DNA of 34,648 nucleotides from CAJXMH01 sp040220135 (lineage in GTDB: Bacteria; Bacteroidota; Bacteroidia; Flavobacteriales_E; Vicingaceae): positions 1 through 34,648 of the forward strand of contig JAVJTT010000028.1 in assembly GCA_040220135.1 (NCBI GenBank). Direction: 5' to 3'. Positions 16,354-26,100 of the stretch are shown here, one piece after another. The notes below the pieces were generated by a model. The model saw nothing but the letters and a program-made list of their open reading frames with translations, was not told the DNA's origin and ran no database searches. Each line of letters begins with the position of its first letter. Positions within the stretch are counted from its first letter, which is position 1. The position numbers were made by a program, and so were the translations under genes.

Positions 16354-17655
16354 ATGATTCAAAAGGGGAATAAGAAAGTAATTAATGCTTGGGCTTTTTA
16401 CGATTGGGCAAACTCGGTTTATCCTTTGGTCATTACAACCGCTATTTTTCCCATGTTTTACGAAGCGGTAACCACCACTGAACTCGCCAATGGAAACACG
16501 AGTGACTTGGTGGATTTTTTTGGCTTTCAATTTAAAAATACTGAACTCTACTCTTATGTAGTTTCCGCTTCATTTCTAGTTGTTTCCTTCATTTCACCCA
16601 TGCTGTCAGGTATTGCCGATTATTCCGATAACAAAAAGCGTTTTCTGCAGTTCTTCTGCTATTTGGGGGCACTTGCCTGCGCTTCTTTGTTCTTTTTCGA
16701 TGTTAACCACTTGGAATTGAGTATGCTTTCTGTCTTTTTTGCATCTATTGGCTTTTGGGGTAGTGTGGTTTTTTACAACGCTTATTTGCCTGAAATCGCC
16801 GAACCAAAGGATCACGATAAAATATCTGCCAAAGGTTATGGCTTAGGCTATGTTGGGAGTTCCTTGCTTCTGATCATTAATTTGGTCATGATCATGGTTT
16901 TTGATATCCCGGCCAAATATGCTTTTTTAACGGTAGCGGTATGGTGGGTTGGCTTTAGTCAAATTACTTACCGCCGTTTGCCTAATAAAGTTTACACCAA
17001 AAAGCCCAAAGAAAACAAGTTTACCAAAGGTTGGAGAGAACTGAAAAAAGTTTGGGAGCAACTTAACGAAATGAAAAGCCTGAAACGCTACTTAGTAGCC
17101 TTTTTTGTTTACAGCATGGGGGTGCAAACGGTTATGCTAATGGCTACCTTGTTTGCCGCCAAAGAAATTGATTGGGGAGAAGACAGTGCTGCTAAAACAG
17201 GATTGATCGTCTCGGTTTTGATTATTCAATTTATTGCCATAGGCGGTGCTTATTTCTTTTCATGGCTTTCAGCAAAGTGGGGAAATATAAAAGCACTCGG
17301 TTTAAGTTTAGTGATTTGGATCGGCATTTGTGTAGCCGCTTATTTTATTCACAGTCCGGTAGAGTTTTATGTAATAGCAGGAATTGTAGGCTTGGTCATG
17401 GGTGGGGTGCAATCGCTTTCTCGTTCTACCTATTCCAAACTACTTCCGGAAACAAAAGATCACGCCTCCTTCTTTAGCTTCTACGATGTGTTGGAAAAAC
17501 TAGGCATCGTAATCGGGACTTTTGCCTATGGTTTTATAGAGGGGTTAACCGGAAGTATGCGCAATTCAATTTTTGCTCTGATCGGATTTTTTATACTTGG
17601 AATGATACTTTTACTTTTAGTGCCGAACAAAAAAGTGATTCGTTCTGTCTCCTAG
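16354..17655 (+). CDS. MFS transporter, UMF1 / Atg22-like family
   Basis: A 433-residue inner-membrane protein with about 12 hydrophobic helices. The N-terminal WAFYDWANSVYPLVITTAIF and the later GGVQSLSRSTYSKLLPE and FFSFYDVLEKLGIVIG are typical of the UMF1 family, related to the vacuolar effluxer Atg22. Substrates of the bacterial members are mostly unknown; efflux of small solutes such as amino acids is a reasonable guess. It starts 28 bp after the CAP-protein gene and may be read from the same transcript or from the -7 box at 16341. L-2-hydroxyglutarate oxidase follows 35 bp downstream. Confidence 0.92.
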   Translation: MIQKGNKKVINAWAFYDWANSVYPLVITTAIFPMFYEAVTTTELANGNTSDLVDFFGFQFKNTELYSYVVSASFLVVSFISPMLSGIADYSDNKKRFLQFFCYLGALACASLFFFDVNHLELSMLSVFFASIGFWGSVVFYNAYLPEIAEPKDHDKISAKGYGLGYVGSSLLLIINLVMIMVFDIPAKYAFLTVAVWWVGFSQITYRRLPNKVYTKKPKENKFTKGWRELKKVWEQLNEMKSLKRYLVAFFVYSMGVQTVMLMATLFAAKEIDWGEDSAAKTGLIVSVLIIQFIAIGGAYFFSWLSAKWGNIKALGLSLVIWIGICVAAYFIHSPVEFYVIAGIVGLVMGGVQSLSRSTYSKLLPETKDHASFFSFYDVLEKLGIVIGTFAYGFIEGLTGSMRNSIFALIGFFILGMILLLLVPNKKVIRSVS

Positions 17656-17663
17656 TTTTGTCC

Positions 17664-17671
17664 TAATTTTG
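17664..17671 (+). promoter_or_regulatory. Possible -7 element before L-2-hydroxyglutarate oxidase
   Basis: TAATTTTG matches TAnnTTTG and lies 19 bp before the GTG start. There is no TTG at the expected -33 distance. Confidence 0.3.
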
Positions 17672-17690
17672 AGCTTCAAAAAATATTGCT

Positions 17691-18914
17691 GTGGAGAATC
17701 AAGAAGTGTATGATATAACTATTATTGGAGGAGGCATAGTAGGTGCTGCAACTTTTTACCGATTGCAAAATCGTTTCCCCAACTTAAAAATTTTACTGCT
17801 TGAAAAAGAAGACCATCTAGCTGCTCACCAAACAGGACATAATTCTGGAGTGATTCACTCGGGATTATACTACAAACCGGGTTCTAAAAAAGCCATTAAT
17901 TGTGTAAAAGGAAGAAAAGCATTGGTGAAATTCGCTCAAGAAAATGGAGTGAAGCATGACGTTTGTGGTAAAGTTGTAGTGGCTGCTAGCGAAGAAGAAC
18001 TGCCTTATTTAGATAAGATTTTCAATACCGGTTTGGAAAATGGAATTGAAGGAATTGAAAAAATTAGCGGTGACCAAGTAAGAGAAATTGAGCCGGAGTG
18101 TGCCAGTATTGCTGGTATTAGGGTTCCAGTTACCGGAATAATAGATTTTGTCGGAGCCACTGAAAAGATGGCCGAATTGGCTTTAGCTAAGAATGGTAAG
18201 AGCAAATTGGTTTTAGGAGAGGCGGTTACTCATGTTGATCAATCAACTGAAATTGGCACGGTTTATACGGAAAAGCATAGCTACCAAAGCAAACACTTTA
18301 TTTTTTGCGGTGGCTTACAATCTGATCGATTAGCGAAAAAGGATGGCATTGAAGCCGATATGCAAATTGTGGGTTTTAGAGGGGATTATTATGAACTGGA
18401 AGATCATGCTTTGCACAAAGTGAAGCATCTGATCTATCCGGTGCCTAATCCTGCTTTTCCTTTCTTAGGGGTTCATTTTACACGCATGGTAGATGGTAAT
18501 ATTGAATGTGGACCCAATGCCGTTTTTACCTTTAAAAGGGAAGGCTACGGCAAAACAGATTTTGATTTGAAAGACACGACCGATGCGCTATCGTACGGTG
18601 GAACATGGAAGTTATTTGCCAAGCACTGGAAATTTGGCTTAGATGAGTACAAACGCGCTTTTAGTAAAAGGCTGTTTTTGAATCGTTTGCAGCGTTTGAT
18701 TCCTTCACTAGAAATGGACGATCTAAGGCCAGGAAGAGCAGGGGTAAGGGCTATGGCTTTAGGGCCTGATGGAGAAATGATTGATGACTTTAAAATTGAG
18801 TATAGCAACAACAGTATTCACGTGCTTAATGCTCCATCTCCTGCTGCAACAGCCTGTTTAGCAATAGGAGATGACATTGCCGATATGGCCGAAAATAGAT
18901 TTGCTTTATCCTAG
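17691..18914 (+). CDS. lhgO: L-2-hydroxyglutarate oxidase
   Basis: A 407-residue FAD-dependent oxidase of the DAO fold that oxidises L-2-hydroxyglutarate, a side product of malate dehydrogenase, back to 2-oxoglutarate: a metabolite-repair step that feeds electrons to the membrane. The FAD-binding GGGIVG is at residues 13-18. Family marks are HQTGHNSGVIHSGLYYKPGS and the C-terminal RPGRAGVRA and NAPSPAATACLAIG. The start is GTG at 17691, three codons before the conserved beta strand begins; no better ATG exists. It converges on the small minus-strand gene at 18916 with a 1-bp gap and no terminator between. Confidence 0.92.
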   Translation: MENQEVYDITIIGGGIVGAATFYRLQNRFPNLKILLLEKEDHLAAHQTGHNSGVIHSGLYYKPGSKKAINCVKGRKALVKFAQENGVKHDVCGKVVVAASEEELPYLDKIFNTGLENGIEGIEKISGDQVREIEPECASIAGIRVPVTGIIDFVGATEKMAELALAKNGKSKLVLGEAVTHVDQSTEIGTVYTEKHSYQSKHFIFCGGLQSDRLAKKDGIEADMQIVGFRGDYYELEDHALHKVKHLIYPVPNPAFPFLGVHFTRMVDGNIECGPNAVFTFKREGYGKTDFDLKDTTDALSYGGTWKLFAKHWKFGLDEYKRAFSKRLFLNRLQRLIPSLEMDDLRPGRAGVRAMALGPDGEMIDDFKIEYSNNSIHVLNAPSPAATACLAIGDDIADMAENRFALS

Positions 18915-18915
18915 C

Positions 18916-19461
18916 TTACTCAACGATTTGAAATTCATCGTTGGTTTGTTGCCAATCGTACATAAACAACTGCATGGCCTCATCTAACCTTTTTAAAAAC
19001 ATAGGGTTAGGAGCATTCATGTTTTTAAAATAATCTTCTTGGTATTGCCCAAGCTCATATTTGTAAAATACCGCTTTAGACATTGCATACAGATTGTTAT
19101 TACTAGGGTGGTTAACCCGGCTTAAGTAACTCTGATACTCTCTTAAAATACCTTCTAACTTATCAAAGTCAACATCAAAAACTGCTGCTAATTTGGTAAG
19201 CACCAAATTGATCATACGATTGTCTTGATGTGCGCTTAAATGACGAGGAATTTCTTTAAGGTTTGCTGCAATAACAATCAAGAGGAATTTGCTGTCGTTC
19301 TCAGCATCAACTTGCGGTGTACTAACAAATTCCGGAGACTCTTTGATCATACCAACAATGTCCTGAAATCCATCTTCAACCGCTTGCAAAGTAGAGTTGA
19401 CAAATATGTTTGCCAACTTATCTTCCTTTAACTTTTTCTTTCCGAAGATCTTTGTAAACAT
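18916..19461 (-). CDS. Unrecognised small helical protein
   Basis: A 181-residue protein that looks wholly helical and cytoplasmic, with no signal peptide, membrane helix or motif I recognise. It begins MFTKIFGKKKLKEDKLANIF from the ATG at 19461; a TTG ten codons earlier would add a less plausible N-terminus. A PSNNNLYAMSKAVFYKYELG segment near residues 120-140 looks conserved in style, and the protein ends with Trp/Asp/Glu-rich residues. It is divergent from the DinB-like gene and converges on lhgO. A -7-like TAATTTTG lies 32 bp upstream. Probably a lineage-specific protein of Bacteroidota. Confidence 0.75.
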   Translation of the reverse strand: MFTKIFGKKKLKEDKLANIFVNSTLQAVEDGFQDIVGMIKESPEFVSTPQVDAENDSKFLLIVIAANLKEIPRHLSAHQDNRMINLVLTKLAAVFDVDFDKLEGILREYQSYLSRVNHPSNNNLYAMSKAVFYKYELGQYQEDYFKNMNAPNPMFLKRLDEAMQLFMYDWQQTNDEFQIVE

Positions 19462-19492
19462 ATGAGTGTCGACTGTTTGTGGTTGTTGCAAT

Positions 19493-19500
19493 CAAAATTA
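19493..19500 (-). promoter_or_regulatory. Possible -7 element of the small helical protein gene
   Basis: TAATTTTG on the minus strand matches TAnnTTTG and lies 31 bp before the ATG at 19461. No TTG was seen at the expected distance. Confidence 0.35.
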
Positions 19501-19550
19501 GAGCATATGCGCAGGCACCTTTGGAGTGTGGAGAAATCCTTATCAACAAA

Positions 19551-19583
19551 GTTATTAACTATTTTTGTCAGATTGTTAATAAC
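19551..19583 (+). promoter_or_regulatory. Inverted repeat bracketing a -7 box, candidate operator
   Basis: GTTATTAAC (19551-19559) and GTTAATAAC (19575-19583) are perfect inverted 9-bp arms. The 15 bp between them begin with TATTTTTG, an exact TAnnTTTG -7 box for the DinB-like gene that starts at 19611. A dimeric regulator bound here would cover the promoter. There is no TTG at the usual -33 distance. Confidence 0.45.
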
Positions 19584-19610
19584 GTCCGCGTTTAAAATCT
19601 TTAATTGCTT

Positions 19611-20096
19611 ATGAAAGAGTTGCTTATCACTTATTTGAAGTACAATGTGTGGGCCAATCAGAGCTTGGCAAAACGATTAGAAAATCTTTCTCCCTCAAAA
19701 TTAGAGCAAGAACTTGAAAGTAGCTTTAGTAGCATACAGCTTACGATTGAGCACATTTATGATGCGGAAGTAATTTGGCTAGAGCGCATTGAAGGAAAAT
19801 CAATTGACTATTGGCCAAGTAAGAAGACTGGTACCCTTTCTTTAGGAGAATGGGTAGCGCAATCTGAGACCTTTTTAGTACGGATTATGGGGGCTAATGA
19901 ACAGAATTTGAACACATTATGCACATATTCAAATACTAAAGGAGAAGTGTTTCAGCAAAGGGTCTATGAATTGATTATGCATGTGATGAATCACTCTACT
20001 TTTCATCGCGGTCAAATTGTAAGCATGCTTCGACAGTTGGGCGAAAAAGAGATTCCCCAAACGGATTTGATCAAATACTTGAGAATCCGATCATAA
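19611..20096 (+). CDS. DinB-like four-helix metal-binding protein
   Basis: A 161-residue protein of the DinB/YfiT superfamily, with a four-helix bundle and a three-histidine metal site formed by H48 (TIEHIYDAE), H128 and H132 (MNHSTFHRGQI). The opening YNVWANQSLA is typical. Family members are thiol-dependent transferases or damage-inducible proteins of unclear role; this one has no closer assignment. The ATG at 19611 is preferred to the TTG two codons earlier. It ends by overlapping the 3' end of the converging corA gene by 6 bp, so the two transcripts must be antisense at their ends. Confidence 0.88.
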   Translation: MKELLITYLKYNVWANQSLAKRLENLSPSKLEQELESSFSSIQLTIEHIYDAEVIWLERIEGKSIDYWPSKKTGTLSLGEWVAQSETFLVRIMGANEQNLNTLCTYSNTKGEVFQQRVYELIMHVMNHSTFHRGQIVSMLRQLGEKEIPQTDLIKYLRIRS

Positions 20097-21203
20097 CCAT
20101 TTTTTTCGCTTAAAATAAAAGAGCATGAAAATGGCAACCCCAATCATGAGACACCAAGCCGCGGGATAGGCCCATCGGTAACTTAGTTCAGGCATGTGCT
20201 CGAAGTTCATGCCGTAGATGCCGGCAATAAAGGTCATGGGAATGAAAATAGTAGACATGATAGTCAGCACTTTCATGATCTCATTCATACGGTTACTGGC
20301 CGTGTTCATGTATAGGTCCATGATGCCACTCAATAGGTCACGGTATGTTTCCATACTTTCAATCACTTGAATGGTATGGTCGTACACATCACTAAAAAAG
20401 CGCTCTGTCTCTTTGTTTAGCAATTTGGTTTCACTTCGCAGAATGGCATTAATTGACTCACGAATAGGAAAAATAGACCGCCTCAAATAGATCAGTTCTT
20501 TCCTTACCATTTGCAGTTTTTGTAGAGTGTTGGTGCTAGGTTTGTCCATCACTTCGTCTTCCAAATCTTCAATTTTTTCTGCAATTTGATCAAGCACTAC
20601 GAAGTAATGGTCAATAATGGTGTCAATAAAACGGTAAAATAAGTAGTCTGCTTTTTTGAGTCGTATCTTACCAAAAGAAGATTTTAGTCTTTCCCGAATT
20701 AAATCAAATATATCTTCCGGGTTTTCCTGAAAACAAATAATCAGGTTCTTTCCCAAAACAAAGCTGACGTGCTCGAACTCCGTTTCCTTCTCTGCATTTT
20801 TGTGAAACATCTTAATGGTGAAAAAGAGATAATCACCAAAATCCTCAGTCTTGGGACGCTGATCTACATGCAAAACATCTTCTAACAATAAGGAGTGAAG
20901 ATCAAACTTTTTCCCAATTCTCTCGATCAGCTCTACATTATGCAAGCCACTGACGTTGATCCAATTTATGCGTTCCGGCTGATAAGTCGGCTCCACTTTT
21001 TCAAAGCTTTCACTTGCTTTTACTTCAATCTCGCTTTCGTTGTAACTGAAGATCTCAACATTAACTTTTGCCTGGTTTTTAGAACCGGTATAGATCAAAG
21101 TTCCAGGTGCTTGACCCACCGTTTCTTTCGCCTTCCCTTTTTCAGAAAAACGACGGAAGTTTATTTTAGGAATGGATACCGGTACTTTAAGCTTTCTTTT
21201 CAT
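20091..21203 (-). CDS. corA: CorA family magnesium/divalent cation transporter
   Basis: A 370-residue CorA-type channel. A large cytoplasmic N-terminal domain (about 1-305) with the long stalk helix precedes two C-terminal membrane helices. The signature YGMNFEHMPEL follows the first helix, and the basic end FKRKKWL faces the cytoplasm. It forms pentamers that admit Mg2+ (sometimes Co2+ or Ni2+). It is the last gene of the set made up of the large ATPase, two MscS channels and CorA; its start overlaps the end of the second channel gene by 17 bp, which suggests coupled translation and a joint osmotic/ionic role. Confidence 0.95.
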   Translation of the reverse strand: MKRKLKVPVSIPKINFRRFSEKGKAKETVGQAPGTLIYTGSKNQAKVNVEIFSYNESEIEVKASESFEKVEPTYQPERINWINVSGLHNVELIERIGKKFDLHSLLLEDVLHVDQRPKTEDFGDYLFFTIKMFHKNAEKETEFEHVSFVLGKNLIICFQENPEDIFDLIRERLKSSFGKIRLKKADYLFYRFIDTIIDHYFVVLDQIAEKIEDLEDEVMDKPSTNTLQKLQMVRKELIYLRRSIFPIRESINAILRSETKLLNKETERFFSDVYDHTIQVIESMETYRDLLSGIMDLYMNTASNRMNEIMKVLTIMSTIFIPMTFIAGIYGMNFEHMPELSYRWAYPAAWCLMIGVAIFMLFYFKRKKWL

Positions 21204-22089
21204 CCTTGTAAACTATGGTTCGATAAGGGAAAGGTATTTCAACTCCTTCTTTGTCAAATCTATTTTTTATGCTTTTGAAGAGGTCCGTTTTCATTACAAA
21301 GCCGGCAATCGGGTCTTCTGCCCAAGTGTAGGCCCTTATGTTTACCGAAGAATCCCCAAAACCAATAACTCGGGTAACTACCTTTGGATTGCCTTCTTTA
21401 ATTTCTTGAGCACTTCTGTTATCGATCAAATTGGGGTGTTTTTCTGCTTCTTCTACCATTATTTTCATGGCAAGGTCAATGTCGCTATCATAGCTAATTC
21501 CCATCTCTAAAAAAGTACAAGTCTTTTGTTCACTAATTGAAGCATTTAAGATAGTATCTGAATTAATGGAGGAATTTGGAATGATATAACGTTCATTTTG
21601 AAAGCTTTTTATGACCGTATGTCGTAGAGTGATATCCTCTACAATGCCCCAGTTGTTGCTACCCACTTTTAGCACATCGCCCACTCGAAAAGGCTTAAAA
21701 ATAACAATGAAGATACCTCCAATAATGTTGGCAAAAGCGGCTTGTGAAGCAAAGCCGATTATGGCGGCAAAAATACCGGCACCGGCGAATAAGGTTAAGC
21801 CCAATTGTTTTAGCGCGGGAATGGTGTAAAAAATGAGCGTAACCCCCAGAAGGAAAAAGAAAAAACTAATCCCATTTCGAAGAAATTGGTAATTGGTTTG
21901 GTCTTTGGTTCCAAGGTGATTGCTTTTGTCGAATTGTCTTTTTAATGCTCCCCTTACGATTCGGGCGGCCACGATCATAGTGAGGATAATAATAATGGCG
22001 TAGATAAAGAACCGGTAGGGACCCATGAATTCTTTAAAATGAACAATCCATTCCGTTAGCTGATAGTTCGTTTCTGTGAGTAAAGGCAT
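21187..22089 (-). CDS. MscS family mechanosensitive channel (short form)
   Basis: A 300-residue small-conductance mechanosensitive channel. Helices lie near residues 25-47, 70-95 and 98-130. The pore-lining third helix AGIFAAIIGFASQAAFANII is followed by the beta-domain start FKPFRVGDVLKVG and NSSINSDTILNAS. These channels open under membrane tension and release solutes during hypo-osmotic shock. Its ATG overlaps the TAA of the upstream channel gene by one base (TAATG). The two channels are clearly different in sequence and in N-terminal architecture, so they are not a recent duplication. Confidence 0.95.
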   Translation of the reverse strand: MPLLTETNYQLTEWIVHFKEFMGPYRFFIYAIIIILTMIVAARIVRGALKRQFDKSNHLGTKDQTNYQFLRNGISFFFFLLGVTLIFYTIPALKQLGLTLFAGAGIFAAIIGFASQAAFANIIGGIFIVIFKPFRVGDVLKVGSNNWGIVEDITLRHTVIKSFQNERYIIPNSSINSDTILNASISEQKTCTFLEMGISYDSDIDLAMKIMVEEAEKHPNLIDNRSAQEIKEGNPKVVTRVIGFGDSSVNIRAYTWAEDPIAGFVMKTDLFKSIKNRFDKEGVEIPFPYRTIVYKDEKKA

Positions 22090-23186
22090 TAGCTTATTTC
22101 TTCCTTATTAATCATTCCTTGTTTAATAAATTCTTTCATTACAATTTCGGTCATGTCGCTTTGAAAGGCAAATTCATACCGAATGTCTGAAACATAGGCT
22201 TTTAATCTCATTTTTAAATAGGATCTTTTTTCTTTCACTTCATTGACAAATAAGACTGCGATGGGTTTATTCAAGTAAATGTATTGCGAAACCTGAGCCG
22301 CTTCAATGGCCAATTGACGTGCTTTGTTCGTGTCTATGTCAACCGGAAGGTAGATCTCGGCAACTACTTGGCAATTGGCTTCACCGGCATTAGAGTTAGA
22401 AACTGCTTTGTTTACTACTTCCGCATTGGGAAGAGATACAAGTGAATCATCTTTGGTTACAATACGAGTAGAGCGTAACCCAATAGCTTTTACCTCGCCA
22501 TAATGGTCTCCTACTTCAATTTTGTCACCGACTTGAAATGGGCGGTCAAAAATGATCATAATTCCACCAAAAATATTTTTTAGAATATCTTGAGCGGCAA
22601 ATCCAACCGCAATACCCACAGAGGCGGTAACAGCAAAAAGAGTTTCTATGGGTGGCCTGAAAATACCATGAATGAGAACAATTAGCACGATTAACCAAGA
22701 AAAAATGCGAACAATCGGTGCAATGCTTTTTAAGGTCATGCGGTGCTTTACACTTTTTTCGGCAAAGCGCTCTAAAACAATTATTACGAGTTTAATGAAG
22801 AAGTGAGCGATGATAATAATGATGATCGACCAGATGATCTTGCCCCATGAAATTATTTCACTTAAAGGGGGAACTGCATTACCTTTTACCTTATCCTTTG
22901 TTTTTTGCTCCTTATCCTGCTTTAATGGTTTTGCTTCTTCTTTAGTGGGTGTCTTTAAATTACTCTTGTCTTCATTAGTGTCGCCCTCTACTTTTTTGTC
23001 ACTCAGGCTATCCGGGGCTTTGATTACTGTTTGTTTAGATTTGGCTTTTTGCAGCAAACTGTCTGAGCTAGCAAAGCTTTTAAGGCTTTTACTTAGGGTG
23101 TCTGCAGGAGAAGTTTGGACACTGTCGTTTTGACCTAATAGGGCAAACGAAAAAAGCGTAAGAAAAATGAAAGACCAAATTTTCAT
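22089..23186 (-). CDS. MscS family mechanosensitive channel with periplasmic linker
   Basis: A 365-residue MscS channel. It starts with a cleavable-looking signal peptide (MKIWSFIFLTLFSFALLGQ), then a Ser/Lys/Asp-rich segment (about 20-100) with little structure. Membrane helices follow near 110-135 and 150-175, then the pore helix GIAVGFAAQDILKNIFGGIM. The beta domain follows with FDRPFQVGDKIEVGD and VSLPNAEVVNKAVSNSN. The extra exported N-terminal segment could sense or bind something in the periplasm (inference). Its ATG overlaps the TGA of the ATPase gene by one base (TGATG), and its stop overlaps the next channel gene by one base. Confidence 0.94.
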   Translation of the reverse strand: MKIWSFIFLTLFSFALLGQNDSVQTSPADTLSKSLKSFASSDSLLQKAKSKQTVIKAPDSLSDKKVEGDTNEDKSNLKTPTKEEAKPLKQDKEQKTKDKVKGNAVPPLSEIISWGKIIWSIIIIIIAHFFIKLVIIVLERFAEKSVKHRMTLKSIAPIVRIFSWLIVLIVLIHGIFRPPIETLFAVTASVGIAVGFAAQDILKNIFGGIMIIFDRPFQVGDKIEVGDHYGEVKAIGLRSTRIVTKDDSLVSLPNAEVVNKAVSNSNAGEANCQVVAEIYLPVDIDTNKARQLAIEAAQVSQYIYLNKPIAVLFVNEVKEKRSYLKMRLKAYVSDIRYEFAFQSDMTEIVMKEFIKQGMINKEEIS

Positions 23187-26100
23187 CAGTGAAGTATATT
23201 TTTGTTTTTCAATACATTAACGGTTTGTCGATACAAAAGGCGGTTAATGTAAAAGCGACCGTTTTTACTGCTCACTACACCATTATCTTCTAGAACCATT
23301 AAATTCATGCGGCTTTGGTTTTCACTCTGATGAAAAATCTCGGCATGTTCTTCAACATCTAAACTATCGTGAATCAAAAGATTATGTAGAGTAAAGATTT
23401 GTTGATCGTGCAAGTTCTTCAAGAAATTAAATTGCATGATTCTTACTTCTCCGATGTATATAGTATTGTCTTCTACCTTTTGGGTAGATCTAATCCAATA
23501 CAAGAGCGCTAAGCTGATGTTACTTTGTGCAAAATTGTTAAGTCGGGTAAAGTAGCGAGTTTTTAAATATTTCTGTTCTTCCTCTTCACTCATTTTGCGC
23601 AGTTTCCGATGCTCTGATCGTGTCGGTTCAACCGCTTCAAACGCCAAATTGTAGCCGCTTACCCGATGCCGTTTCATAATAAGCTGTATAATTTGTTCGC
23701 TTGTCAAAGGGTTAAGTTTGATTTGGTTCTTAAAATAGCGCTGAATGTGAATTGTCCGCTGCAGATAGTCCCAAGTGTAGAGGGTAACTTCTGAAATCCA
23801 AAAGATATCTTTAGCGGTTTGTGACATTAATTCAAACAAGAGGTTGAGAGCCTCAAAGCCTCCAAGCTTTTTTAGAAAAAGGTGTTGCATATCTTCGAAT
23901 ACAATCAGCTCTTTATTGTTTTGCTTGAGGTGCTCTACAATTTGTTCTAAGCTATCTATTTCTTTATTCTTTAGCAGAGTTTGAAATATTTTGTAGAATT
24001 CATCTTTTGAAGAAATGGCCTCTTGAAACTTGTAGCGTATCACTTTTTTTGCCGGAACCTTTTCAATAAAAAAGTTTACCAAACTACTTGCTCCACTGCC
24101 TTTTTCTCCAATTAAGCAGCAGTTGGAAAACAAGCCTTCTTGCCACTTTTTGTAGGCCGATTCAATTTGGTCTAGTTCTTTTTTTCTTCCTTCAAAGAAG
24201 ATTTCTTCTTGTAAAGGTTCAACACGGTACAGTCTGCGATATACATAAGGCAGCTTGCTAATAGCAGCTTCAGATTGATTCAAGAAGTCGCTGAGTTCTG
24301 TAGTTAATTCTTGGTTTTTTTCAAATAAGCCGTAACTTTTTAAAGCACTGCTAATCAATGCAGAAAAATTAGAAAATTGGCTACGAACAAAACGGTAGGC
24401 TAATGGGCCAAACTGTTTGGCATTTCGAATAATATTCTGCCGGTATTCTTCTGTTTTTCTAACTGCTTTAGCCCTCGCTAACTGCAAGCGTAAAGCAGTA
24501 ATGTTTTCATTATCAGTCAGTTTTATTAAGGCATTGTTTAACTCATCAATTCCCGCTCTAAGCTTTTCATTAACAAGGTCCTGAATGGTTTGCAAGTCCT
24601 TTTCAATGGTAGAGACTTTTACTTTACTTCTTTCCACTCCATCTAATGCAATATGGCTAATGTCTTCTTCGTCACCTTTTTCTTTTACTGAATTTATTGC
24701 AGAATCTAAATTGTAATCAACTATGCCACCTAACTCCTTTAGATCAATTTGAAGTTTTTCAATTTTCTTAACCACTTCTGATTTAAGCTTTTTGTTAAGC
24801 TCAGAAAACTGTTTGAAGCTATCGACCAAAACCAACTCTTTGGGGTTAAAGTGGCTTAATTCGCTTTTGCTGATTGGTTTGTTATATTCGTTATAGGCAT
24901 AAATAATCCGTTTGTCCTTCATCTTGTCAACCTGCTCTTTTACCTTTAGTTCCAAACGGTCTAATAGGTAAGGTAGGTTTTGGTTATAGATGGCTTCAAT
25001 GGCTTGTGGAATAATGGTTTGGTCTAAAGTTTTTATCAAACGCTTTCGCTCTGTTTTTAAAAGTCCTTCTACTTCTTTACTCGACTTACTGCTATTCTTG
25101 ATATTGCTTACTACAAGGTCAAATTCTTCATTGATACGTTCTATGTTTTGGGTTATGGTTTTATTGATACGTAGTCGACAGCTATTTTGAAGTAAAAAGA
25201 ATTGTAATAATCCACTGTATTTAATGTGATAGAACTCAATGTCCAGTTGAAAGTCATCTAACTGCGCGAACAGGGTATTTCTCCATCCGTTGAAAAGTCT
25301 CAGGTGGTTTTCCTGATAACTTTTTTGACCGGAGGCAATGCGATTGTCCGAAAAATCAGAACGACTCAATTCAAAAGTGTCCACTTTATCTACCGCCTCT
25401 AAATATTCTTTTCTAAGGGAAGTGAGAATGCTTTTTACTTTTTCGTCCCATAGTTCAAGTTTTCGATCAAGGTCGTCTACGTTTTCTTGAATGCTATTTC
25501 GCTCTGCTATGGTGTCAATATGCTCTAGCAGGTCTTGAGCCGTATTCTCTTCTTTTTCTAAGAAAAGACTAATTTCCATGTTAATGTCTCGATCAATGCT
25601 CCATTTTAAGTTTAGTGCATCGCACTTTTGTTGTTGCAATTCTTTAAAAATCGGAAGGCATTGTAAAATAAATTCATTTAGTAAGTAATGCCTTACCAAA
25701 CTTCTCACCGGCACTTTGTGGCTCCATCTCTTTATTGGTTTTTTCTTAGTTCGAAAAGCGTTCGTTAGTTTTTGAGGCAAACGGCTAACCCAAAAGAGTA
25801 GCTTTTTAAAAGGCTTTACTGATCTCACCCAAAGGGTGTCTCCTGATGTTATTTGAAAACGGCTTTCTTTTTGTTCTACTTCAACCTCTCTGGGAAGTCT
25901 TTCGATAAAAAGCATACACTCCTCATAGAAAGTTTTAAACTCTTCCTCAAAGTAAATTTCTCGTTTTTCAGGAAACTCATTTTCTAAAACTTGATAGAGA
26001 GTGGTTTTTAGCCAATCCGTTTCATTGATGTATTTCGGAATCTCCTTGTCGCTATCTAGTCGTTTTAACTTTTTATGATAGGTCTCATAGATCTCTTCTG

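Noticed and set aside
19540..19552. TTATCAACA resembling a DnaA box, as a hint of an origin
   Set aside because: Only a single one-mismatch copy, no cluster and no dnaA or dnaN gene nearby.
24990..25190. Plus-strand frame within the large ATPase gene
   Set aside because: Shadow of the coiled-coil coding sequence; no start context or recognisable domain.
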